A stretch of 17,480 nt of DNA from Candidatus Brevefilum sp. (GTDB lineage Bacteria > Chloroflexota > Anaerolineae > Anaerolineales > Anaerolineaceae), in the NCBI GenBank assembly GCA_007135845.1, contig SLIC01000075.1:1-17480 (forward strand), written 5' to 3'. Position 1 is the stretch's first letter; the number at the start of each line of letters is the position of its first letter. Below the pieces are notes generated by a model. The model was not told the DNA's origin. It did no database searches and saw nothing but the letters and a program-made list of their open reading frames with translations. Shown piece by piece: positions 7,075 to 13,454 of this stretch. A program made the translations under genes and the position numbers.

Positions 7075-8394
7075 ATGGAATCGATTAAAGAGCAACTACT
7101 TCAAAAGTTTCGAGATCGAACTGCCCAAATAGGCGTGGTTGGTATTGGATATGTTGGCTTGCCCCTGGCAGTCGTTTTTGGTGAGGCAGGTTTCACTGTG
7201 ATTGGTGTGGACCCCGATGAGGATAAGGTCGCTGCCATCAACCGGGGAGAGAGCTATATCATCGATGTGGCCTCAGAGCGGGTTAAGGCGCTGGTGGATG
7301 CCGGCAAGCTTTCAGCCAGCACCGATTATGCGCTGTTGGCAGACACAGACGCAGTCTCAATCTGTGTCCCCACCCCGTTACGCAAAACTGGTGATCCGGA
7401 TTTATCCTTTATTGCGTCAGCTTCGCAATCCTTGGCACCGTATTTACATCCGGGCATGGTGATCGTTTTAGAATCGAGCACTTATCCCGGTACAACCCGT
7501 GAGATGATCCTGCCAGTGCTCGAAAGTGCCAGTGACCTTTCCATCTGTGAAGATTTTTTCCTGGCTTTTTCACCAGAGCGGGTGGACCCTGGACGGGAGG
7601 ACTGGACGACGATCAATACCCCCAAGGTGATTGGCGGCATCACACAGGACTGTGGCCAGGTGGCTGCAGCCTGGTATGCTGAAGCCCTTGAAACGATTGT
7701 GCCAGTCTCCACCTGTGAGGTGGCAGAGATGACCAAGCTGTTGGAAAACACTTTCCGCATGATCAATATTGGCATGGTTAATGAATTAGCCATCATGTGT
7801 GACCGGCTGGATATTGATGTTTGGGAAGTGATTGAGGCCGCCGCCACCAAACCCTTTGGTTTTATGAAGTTCACCCCTGGGCCTGGGCTGGGCGGTCACT
7901 GTATCCCGATTGACCCGTTGTACCTCTCGTGGAAACTCAGATCGCTGAACTACACTGCCCGTTTCATCGAACTGGCTTCTGAAATCAACACCAACATGCC
8001 GCGGTATGCCATGGGAAAGATCCAGGATGCCCTGAATTTGCATCAAAAACCGGTCAACGGCAGCCATGTCTTGATTTTAGGGGTTGCCTATAAACCCGAC
8101 ATTGATGACCTGCGGGAATCACCAGCTCTGGATGTGATTCACCTGCTGCAAGAAAAAGGCGCTCAGGTAAGCTATCATGATCCCTTTATTCCCCAATTTG
8201 ATTATGATGGTTTGCAGATGACCTCAGTTCCCAACCTGATGGATGCGGCGCGTAAAGCGGATTGTGTGGCCATTATCACCAATCACTCGGACTATGATTA
8301 CGAGGCGATCCTTGATCAAGCCCAACTGATCGTTGACACTCGCAATGCATTGGGTAAAAGTGGCAAAGATAATCCCAAGGTGGTTTCGCTCTAA
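7075..8394 (+). CDS. Nucleotide-sugar 6-dehydrogenase (UDP-GlcNAc/UDP-glucose dehydrogenase family, WbpA-like)
   Basis: A 439-residue NAD-dependent dehydrogenase with all three family domains. The N-terminal Rossmann motif is GIGYVG (residues 23-28), the catalytic cysteine is Cys276 in a PGPGLGGHCIPIDP block, and a C-terminal UDP-binding domain begins near HVLILGVAYKPDIDDLRESP. These enzymes oxidise the C6 hydroxyl of a UDP-sugar twice to a uronic acid. The GGHCIPIDP version and overall pattern resemble WbpA-type UDP-GlcNAc 6-dehydrogenases more than UDP-glucose dehydrogenases, but the substrate is not certain. The ATG at 7075 was preferred over 7060 because GAAGGAT at 7062-7068 is well placed for it. 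Its stop overlaps the epimerase ATG by one base (TAATG), implying coupled translation. Confidence 0.9.
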   Translation: MESIKEQLLQKFRDRTAQIGVVGIGYVGLPLAVVFGEAGFTVIGVDPDEDKVAAINRGESYIIDVASERVKALVDAGKLSASTDYALLADTDAVSICVPTPLRKTGDPDLSFIASASQSLAPYLHPGMVIVLESSTYPGTTREMILPVLESASDLSICEDFFLAFSPERVDPGREDWTTINTPKVIGGITQDCGQVAAAWYAEALETIVPVSTCEVAEMTKLLENTFRMINIGMVNELAIMCDRLDIDVWEVIEAAATKPFGFMKFTPGPGLGGHCIPIDPLYLSWKLRSLNYTARFIELASEINTNMPRYAMGKIQDALNLHQKPVNGSHVLILGVAYKPDIDDLRESPALDVIHLLQEKGAQVSYHDPFIPQFDYDGLQMTSVPNLMDAARKADCVAIITNHSDYDYEAILDQAQLIVDTRNALGKSGKDNPKVVSL

Positions 8395-9377
8395 TGCCTA
8401 ATAATTACCTGTTGACAGGCGCCGCTGGGTTTATTGCTTTCCGGGTCGCGGAACTTTTGATTAATGCTGGGCATCATGTCTATGGTGTGGATAATTTGAA
8501 TGATGCCTATGATATCCGCTTGAAAAAATACCGCCTGGACCGGTTAGAAAAGTTACCGAATTTCCACTTTCTGAAAACTGACATTTCAGAGCGGACAGCG
8601 ATTGAAGTGCTGGATTCCTGGCTGCCCGGGGTGGTTTCTGGCGTGATCAACCTGGCTGCCCGGGCGGGCGTGCGCACCAGCCTGACCGATCCCTGGGTGT
8701 ATGTGGACACCAATATGACCGGCACATTGAACCTCTTAGAGGTGTGCCGTCGCCGCAGTATTGAAAAGTTTGTCCTGGCATCGACATCCAGCCTGTATGC
8801 CGAAGAATCAACACCGCCATTCAAAGAGACGGATGATACCGATCATCCCTTGCAGCCTTACGCTGCCAGTAAAAAAGGCGCTGAAGCGATGGCATTTGCC
8901 TATCATCACCTGTACAACATCGATGTGACGGTACTGCGCTACTTCACGGTCTATGGCCCTGCGGGGCGCCCGGATATGGTCATGTTTCGGTTTTGCCAGT
9001 GGATCGCTGAAGGCAAACCCGTAGTCGTCAACGGGGATGGAGAGCAATCGCGCGGTTTTACCTATTTAGATGATATTGCACGGGGCACCATCCAGGCGCT
9101 GCAGCCCTTGGGTTATGAAGTCATCAATCTGGGCGGGCACGAGGTGATCACCATCCATCAACTGATCCATATGCTGGAAGAACGCATCGGTAAACGTGCC
9201 CAGGTGACTTACGAAGCCTTTCATCCCGCGGATGTGCACACCAACCAGGCGGATGTGACCCGTGCCAAACAATTGCTGGGCTGGGAACCACAGGTTGACC
9301 TGGATGAAGGTGTGTCTCACCTGGTTAATTGGTACATGGAAGAACGTGCGTGGGCGAGCCAGGTCGAAACCCCATAA
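8394..9377 (+). CDS. NAD-dependent epimerase/dehydratase, UDP-glucuronate 4-epimerase-like
   Basis: A 327-residue extended short-chain dehydrogenase/reductase. It has the nucleotide-binding TGAAGFIA motif at the N-terminus (third position Ala rather than Gly, a tolerated variant), the GVDNLNDAYDIRLK stretch typical of UDP-uronate epimerases of the CapI/WbtF type, the serine-rich LASTSSLY (Ser132/Ser133 region), and the catalytic YxxxK at Tyr156-Lys160. The VLRYFTVYGPAGRPDMV block is also characteristic. It would invert C4 of the uronate made by the preceding dehydrogenase, with which it overlaps by one base; together they form a two-step UDP-sugar pathway. Activity on UDP-GlcNAcA rather than UDP-GlcA is equally possible and follows whichever product the dehydrogenase makes. 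Confidence 0.88.
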   Translation: MPNNYLLTGAAGFIAFRVAELLINAGHHVYGVDNLNDAYDIRLKKYRLDRLEKLPNFHFLKTDISERTAIEVLDSWLPGVVSGVINLAARAGVRTSLTDPWVYVDTNMTGTLNLLEVCRRRSIEKFVLASTSSLYAEESTPPFKETDDTDHPLQPYAASKKGAEAMAFAYHHLYNIDVTVLRYFTVYGPAGRPDMVMFRFCQWIAEGKPVVVNGDGEQSRGFTYLDDIARGTIQALQPLGYEVINLGGHEVITIHQLIHMLEERIGKRAQVTYEAFHPADVHTNQADVTRAKQLLGWEPQVDLDEGVSHLVNWYMEERAWASQVETP

Positions 9378-9401
9378 GGGGCAGGTGGGATAATATAAAT
9401 C

Positions 9402-9428
9402 ACGCCCGCAGCGAAAGCGAGACGGCGT
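9402..9428. repeat. 27-base direct repeat, copy 1 (hairpin-forming)
   Basis: A GC-rich 27-base unit beginning ACGCCC and ending GGCGT, identical to the copy at 9432-9458. Its ends pair (ACGCC with GGCGT), and its centre reads GCGAAAGC, a GAAA tetraloop closed by GC pairs. It lies between the epimerase stop and the flippase start. Confidence 0.8.
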
Positions 9429-9431
9429 TTG

Positions 9432-9458
9432 ACGCCCGCAGCGAAAGCGAGACGGCGT
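9432..9458. repeat. 27-base direct repeat, copy 2 (overlaps flippase start)
   Basis: A perfect second copy of the unit at 9402-9428, separated by three bases (TTG), so the period is 30. Its last two bases are the first two bases of the GTG start codon proposed for the flippase. The closing arm of copy 1 can also pair with the opening arm of copy 2 over a three-base loop. Confidence 0.8.
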
Positions 9459-10812
9459 GAGGCGAATTCTCTCCAGTATTAAGTCTTGGGGTAAAGACGT
9501 CATTCTCAAAAAGGTTGTCAGCAATTCGGCTTATTTATTCTCGGGACAGGCTGCCAGCGCAATTCTGAGCATCCTGGCAGCCAACCTGCTGGGGGTGGCG
9601 AGTTTTGGCGAGCTGGGTGTGGTGATCAGTTTTGTCACCAATATCAATCGTTTGCTGTCCTTCCGAATGGGAGATTTTGTTGTCCGCTATATGGGTGCCT
9701 ACCTGGCGGAAGATAAACGCAAAAATGCTTCTGCGATCCTCAAGGTAGCCGGTCTGACGGAACTATCCACATCGCTGCTGGCCTACCTGGTTTTGGTGGC
9801 TTTATCAAGGTGGGGGGCATTGACCTTTGCGAACGACCTTTCCACCCAGCCCCTGTTTATTATTTATGGTATCACCATCCTTGGCAACGTCATCACTGAA
9901 ACAGCAACCGGCGCGTTGCAGGTGATGGGTCGGTTTAAATCTCTGGCTTTGTTAAATTTTGTTGAAAGTCTTGCCTTGTTAGGCTTGTTTGCAATTGTTA
10001 TGGTAAACCAGGGCGGAGTCTTTGCAGTCATGGTGGTTTACCTGGTGGGGAAGATGATCCTTGGAATTGGGCCAGTTGTCCTGGCACTTTACTGGCTGCC
10101 CAAAACCCTGGGTAAGGGTTGGTGGCGAACACCGATGCGGGGTAACCTACCCGAGCGTAAACCGATGATAAAATTTGCTGTCAACTCAAATTTCAGCGGC
10201 TCGGTGACCATTCTTGCTCGAGATAGCGAAGTTTTGTGGGTCAGTTATTTCTTTGACACCACGGTGGCGGGTTATTTTAAGGTTGCACTGGCAGTTATCA
10301 ACCTGGTGGTGATGCCAATCACACCCTTTATCAGCACCACCTTCCCAGAAATTACCCGCTATGTGGCGAAGCGGGAATGGGACCGCTTGAAACAGCTCCT
10401 CACCCGGGTGACGGTCATATCCGGTGCGTGGACGGGTGCGGTAGCAGCCGGGATGCTGCTGGTAGGCAGACAATTACTTTTCTCGCCCTGGTCTCTGTTT
10501 GGGCGCACCATTTTCATCTACAAAGAGGCCTTTGCCCCTGCCTTTAACGTGTTGTTGGTGCTGCTGATCGGGTTTGGGGTTGCCAACATTTTTTATTGGA
10601 ACCGCTCTTTGCTGCTGGCATTTGGCAGGGCGGACCTGCCGTTATGGGTGAGCTTTTTTGCGATGGTGGCGAAAGTCGGCCTGGCGTTTTTAATTGTGCC
10701 TGTTCTGGGATACCTGGCTGAGGCCGCCCTGTTCAGCGCCTATTTTGTGGTCACCGTGGGGGTGATGGTTTTTCTGGGTTTAAGGAAAATCCGGATCATG
10801 TCGGAGAAATAG
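9457..10812 (+). CDS. Polysaccharide biosynthesis flippase (Wzx/MOP superfamily)
   Basis: A 451-residue, highly hydrophobic protein with roughly 12 membrane segments by eye. The opening SNSAYLFSGQAASAILSIL and the LLGVASFGELGVV block after it are typical of O-antigen/teichuronic-acid exporters of the MOP superfamily, which flip lipid-linked glycan units across the cytoplasmic membrane. The GTG at 9457 is the only plausible start: the frame is closed by TGA at 9430-9432 and no ATG lies near the N-terminus. No clear Shine-Dalgarno site is present, and the repeat hairpin ends at this codon, so translation may be affected by it or coupled to upstream genes. It follows the dehydrogenase and epimerase, suggesting one glycan pathway, though no glycosyltransferase or polymerase is adjacent. 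Confidence 0.85.
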   Translation: MRRILSSIKSWGKDVILKKVVSNSAYLFSGQAASAILSILAANLLGVASFGELGVVISFVTNINRLLSFRMGDFVVRYMGAYLAEDKRKNASAILKVAGLTELSTSLLAYLVLVALSRWGALTFANDLSTQPLFIIYGITILGNVITETATGALQVMGRFKSLALLNFVESLALLGLFAIVMVNQGGVFAVMVVYLVGKMILGIGPVVLALYWLPKTLGKGWWRTPMRGNLPERKPMIKFAVNSNFSGSVTILARDSEVLWVSYFFDTTVAGYFKVALAVINLVVMPITPFISTTFPEITRYVAKREWDRLKQLLTRVTVISGAWTGAVAAGMLLVGRQLLFSPWSLFGRTIFIYKEAFAPAFNVLLVLLIGFGVANIFYWNRSLLLAFGRADLPLWVSFFAMVAKVGLAFLIVPVLGYLAEAALFSAYFVVTVGVMVFLGLRKIRIMSEK

Positions 10813-10895
10813 GTTGTAACATAGCCTTAAGAAGGCATCTCACCTTTGTTTAGGTAACAATCTTAGTGCTGTGGTCATCGAAATCAAGACCCATT

Positions 10896-10913
10896 ATCAA
10901 TTGATGATAAAAT
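10896..10913 (+). promoter_or_regulatory. Candidate -10 region with palindrome upstream of the GH3-like gene
   Basis: TGATAAAAT at 10905-10913 looks like an extended -10 (TGa plus TAAAAT) and matches a string at 7031-7039 upstream of the dehydrogenase. It touches a perfect ten-base palindrome, ATCAATTGAT, at 10896-10905. No convincing -35 is seen. The 134-base gap also holds a small GCCTT/AAGGC hairpin at 10824-10836 just after the flippase, without a T-tract. Confidence 0.3.
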
Positions 10914-10949
10914 CAAAAGACTATTCATTTTCTAATAAAAGGAGAGATG

Positions 10950-12095
10950 ATGGCCACTCCCCATGATCCAATGGCAATGATTGCAAAAATGCTGCAGCCC
11001 TGGCAGGCTTCGCTGGAAAACCCTGTGCAAGCCCAGGAATCTGTCTTGCGTACGCTGTTGGGTATATACGCTCAAACAGCATATGGCGAGAAATTTGGTG
11101 CAGAAAAGGTGGGTTCGATCGACGATTACCGGGAGAAGTTTCCTATTGCTACATATGAGGATTACCAACCCTTAATCAATCGTGTGATGGCGGGAGAGAA
11201 TGACCTGCTGTTGAACGAGCCAGCGCATGGCTGGGCAATTACTCGGGGAACAACCAAGGGCGAAACCAAGTTCATACCCATGACCGCCACCGACATCGAA
11301 ATGCGCGTATCAGCCGGGCGGGCAGTGATGATGTATGCCGCGCAAACCCGATCCCCGCAAGTTTTTGCGGGCGTTAACCTCAACCTGAACTTCCCCTCGG
11401 TGGTGGGTACGGTTAAAGTCGGTGACCGCGAAGTTGAATATGGTTACAGTTCGGGAATTTATACCAAGTTTGTCTCACATAAGACCCCCGTACGTTCGTT
11501 GCCAACCCAGGAGGCGATTGATGCCTTGGGCGGCAGCAAGGCCTGGTCAGCCTGGGAGAAACGGTTTGACCTGGCATATGAGCAGTGCCTGGGTCAAAAT
11601 GTGACTCTGGTTGGCGGTGTGGCACCGACTGCTATTGAATTTGGCCGCTACCTCTATAAGAAGCACCGCAGTTATCCAAAGGATAAATGGCAGGTACAGG
11701 TAATGACTCTGGGCAGTACCCCCGGGATCAATACCTACCGGTCAGGTACGCTGCAGGCGTTTTATGGCAGTCAGGCTGCCATTCGTGAGATTTACGGTGC
11801 GACAGAAGGCATGTTTGGCCAGCAGATGGATGAGCAGCGCGCCTGGGTACCGAATTATGACCTGTTCTTCTTTGAGGTCGAAACCCGCCAGGGCGTTAAG
11901 CTGCTGCATGAAATGGCACCCGGTGAAACCGGCAGCCTGGTCGTGTCGACGCCTGTACTGGCGCGTTATAAAATAGGTGATATGATCCGCGCCTATACAC
12001 CGCCTTACTTCCGCTGTATCGGGCGGGAGCGCTGGTATACCCCCTGGGTGCACTCCTGGCGGATGTTTAAAACCCTCGATTTTGGCGGGTTGTAA
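10950..12095 (+). CDS. GH3 auxin-responsive promoter-like adenylating protein, C-terminally short
   Basis: A 381-residue member of the GH3 branch of acyl-adenylate-forming enzymes. ATP-site motifs are in order: TRGTTKGETK at 98-107 (the SSGTTxGxxK loop), YGATEG at 282-287, and YKIGD at 340-344 with the ribose-binding Asp344. Plant GH3 proteins join amino acids to acyl acids; bacterial homologues have no settled substrate. Usual length is about 500-600 residues, with a mobile C-terminal domain after the YxxGD hinge; here only 37 residues follow Asp344, and the next gene starts on the opposite strand three bases beyond the stop, so that domain is absent. The ATG at 10950 was preferred over 10947 because AAGGAG at 10939-10944 sits too close to the first. 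Confidence 0.82.
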   Translation: MATPHDPMAMIAKMLQPWQASLENPVQAQESVLRTLLGIYAQTAYGEKFGAEKVGSIDDYREKFPIATYEDYQPLINRVMAGENDLLLNEPAHGWAITRGTTKGETKFIPMTATDIEMRVSAGRAVMMYAAQTRSPQVFAGVNLNLNFPSVVGTVKVGDREVEYGYSSGIYTKFVSHKTPVRSLPTQEAIDALGGSKAWSAWEKRFDLAYEQCLGQNVTLVGGVAPTAIEFGRYLYKKHRSYPKDKWQVQVMTLGSTPGINTYRSGTLQAFYGSQAAIREIYGATEGMFGQQMDEQRAWVPNYDLFFFEVETRQGVKLLHEMAPGETGSLVVSTPVLARYKIGDMIRAYTPPYFRCIGRERWYTPWVHSWRMFKTLDFGGL

Positions 12096-12098
12096 GGG

Positions 12099-12620
12099 TT
12101 ATCGCTTGCTGCGGATTAGCGCATTGGCCAGGGCTGCCAGGCCCAATCCGATCAGAACCAGGGGCCAAATCAGCTGCCAGCCGAAGATGCCGCTCAGGCC
12201 AATTCCCAGGAAGATTGCTGCCCAGAAAAAATTCTCGCCTGTGGATGATCGGTAAGCTGGGACGAAGGTGCGCAGGATGCCTGCGGCAAACAGGATTACC
12301 CCGGCGCCCAGGGCGATCACGTACCAGGTGCGCAATCCCAAAAACTCCAGCCCATCTGGTAATACAAGCTGCACCTGGATACGGTCCAGCCAGCCCATAT
12401 TAGAAGCGAGGAATACCAGGCCAGCCCAGATCAGGATCAAGGCCCATGAAATGCCGCTGAGTGGGTCCTGACTGTGTTTTTCTTCGTGTTTTTCGTCTTC
12501 TTTTTCGTACTTCTCTTCGGTCTTTTCATCATGGTAATAAGGACGTTGTTGCCGTTGGGGTGCTGGTTCTGGTATTTCTTCTTCTTGATCTTCTGGTTGT
12601 TGAAATTCTTGATCGCTCAT
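12099..12620 (-). CDS. Small membrane protein with charged N-terminal tail (LiaF/DUF5668-like transmembrane domain)
   Basis: A 173-residue protein. Residues about 1-53 are extremely polar, rich in Glu, Lys, Gln and His, with a run of EK-type units (EKTEEKYEKEDEK). Then come hydrophobic segments: WALILIWAGLVFLASNMGWL, a second around WYVIALGAGVILFAAGIL, and a closing pair around FFWAAIFLGIGLSGIFGW and LIWPLVLIGLGLAAL. The alternating WPLVLIGLGL style is that of the LiaI/LiaF-type membrane domain (DUF5668), often found in envelope-stress proteins, but I do not claim a function. Read in the - direction, AAAGGAT precedes the ATG at good spacing. It converges with the GH3-like gene with only three bases between stop codons, so any terminator must lie inside coding sequence. 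Confidence 0.75.
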   Translation of the reverse strand: MSDQEFQQPEDQEEEIPEPAPQRQQRPYYHDEKTEEKYEKEDEKHEEKHSQDPLSGISWALILIWAGLVFLASNMGWLDRIQVQLVLPDGLEFLGLRTWYVIALGAGVILFAAGILRTFVPAYRSSTGENFFWAAIFLGIGLSGIFGWQLIWPLVLIGLGLAALANALIRSKR

Positions 12621-12670
12621 GTTTGATCCTTTTCCTATGATAACGCAACACTGATGAATGTCTTACATTA

Positions 12671-12699
12671 ACTATAGCTGAAATTTTTCTCACTTCCAA
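12671..12699 (-). promoter_or_regulatory. Candidate sigma70 promoter for the small membrane protein gene
   Basis: On the - strand, TTGGAA (12694-12699) and TATAGT (12671-12676) are exactly 17 bases apart, matching four and five of six consensus bases. The site lies about 50 bases upstream of the ATG at 12620. Confidence 0.5.
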
Positions 12700-12740
12700 A
12701 ATGGTAAACACGCCAGGTGAGTTGTTTGTTTTGGGTGCAA

Positions 12741-13058
12741 CTATGCTTGCCACTCACCGATATTTTGCCAGCAATAATCTAGGTGTTCTGCCATGATCGG
12801 TTTGAGTTTACGCTTAACATGGGCTCGAGCAGCTTGCATCAACTCCAGGCCGCCAATCTTGTTCAAGCGTTCACCGATTTTGCGTGCACCGGTGTGGTGG
12901 CAGCGCAGGTTAAATGGCCCACCGGGGGAAACCGACAGGTAATCGTCTAATTTTCCAATTTTAACAAGCTCCTCCAGCAGGCGATCAACCTCTCTTTTCT
13001 GATCGGACGGCAGCTTGCGGATGGCAGGGTGGCCGAAAATTAAATCAAATAGACTCAT
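12741..13058 (-). CDS. Conserved-looking hypothetical protein, 105 residues
   Basis: I do not recognise this protein. It is soluble in character, basic and helix-rich, with no signal peptide or membrane segment. Visible features: a start MSLFDLIFGHPAIRKL, a charged helix (SDQKREVDRLLEELVKIGKL), a central FNLRCHHTGARKIGERLN stretch with one Cys followed by a His pair, and a second Cys near the C-terminus (DYCWQNIGEW). The pattern of spaced hydrophobics and the upstream signals argue for a real gene: AAAGGA precedes the ATG and a TATAAT lies 32 bases upstream. It is transcribed in the same direction as the next small membrane-protein gene but has its own promoter. Basic helices with HHTGARKIGERL might suit nucleic-acid contact; this is only a guess. 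Confidence 0.65.
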   Translation of the reverse strand: MSLFDLIFGHPAIRKLPSDQKREVDRLLEELVKIGKLDDYLSVSPGGPFNLRCHHTGARKIGERLNKIGGLELMQAARAHVKRKLKPIMAEHLDYCWQNIGEWQA

Positions 13059-13454
13059 GATTTGCGTTCCTTTGTCGTTTGCTTTATTATATTATAGACG
13101 AATTTAGTATACTTGATTTGAGAACTGAGGCGATTGGGTATCAGTCAATTAGGAATTGGTGACAGGGGACCGGAGAGCGAATCCCAGTCATAATCTCCTG
13201 GCGGGCATTGGCAGGAGCGTTCTCATTGTCCAGCAACCCATCTTCTGTCTCTCTTCCCCCATCCACTTACCCGCTTCCTACAAAAAATGGTGGAACAAAC
13301 CTATTTGGCATTCGGGGTACAATACCCTTCCATTATATTAATTAAACTATTCATTCAGTTTGATGATCATTTTTGCTGATTATTTAAGAAATTTAGCCTT
13401 AATGCTGCTCAAAAAAACATTTCAATGAGACCCGTGCATGTTCGGTAAAAATAT
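13059..13454. other. Intergenic region between divergent genes
   Basis: This 396-base gap holds no convincing gene. It contains the - strand -10 at 13091-13096, a decayed AGGTRAT-like stretch at about 13127-13170, a small CTCCTG/CAGGAG inverted repeat at 13195-13217, and a GGGTA-CAA-TACCC inverted repeat around 13316-13328. The right 130 bases are AT-rich and presumably hold the sua5 promoter, though I cannot pick a -35/-10 pair with confidence. Confidence 0.5.
13091..13096 (-). promoter_or_regulatory. -10 hexamer for the 105-residue hypothetical gene
   Basis: A perfect TATAAT on the - strand, 32 bases before the ATG at 13058, within an AT-rich stretch. No good -35 is visible at 16-18 bases. 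Confidence 0.4.

Noticed and set aside
9402..9458. CRISPR-like array
   Set aside because: Only two units, separated by three bases, with no spacers of CRISPR length and no cas genes nearby.
12215..12471. Frameshifted C-terminal domain of the GH3-like protein on the + strand
   Set aside because: The + frames here are basic, Pro/Arg-rich shadow sequence of the - strand membrane-protein gene with no GH3 resemblance.
13160..13200. tRNA-like T-arm (GCGAATCCC) in the gap before sua5
   Set aside because: No matching acceptor stem, anticodon arm or CCA end can be drawn around it.
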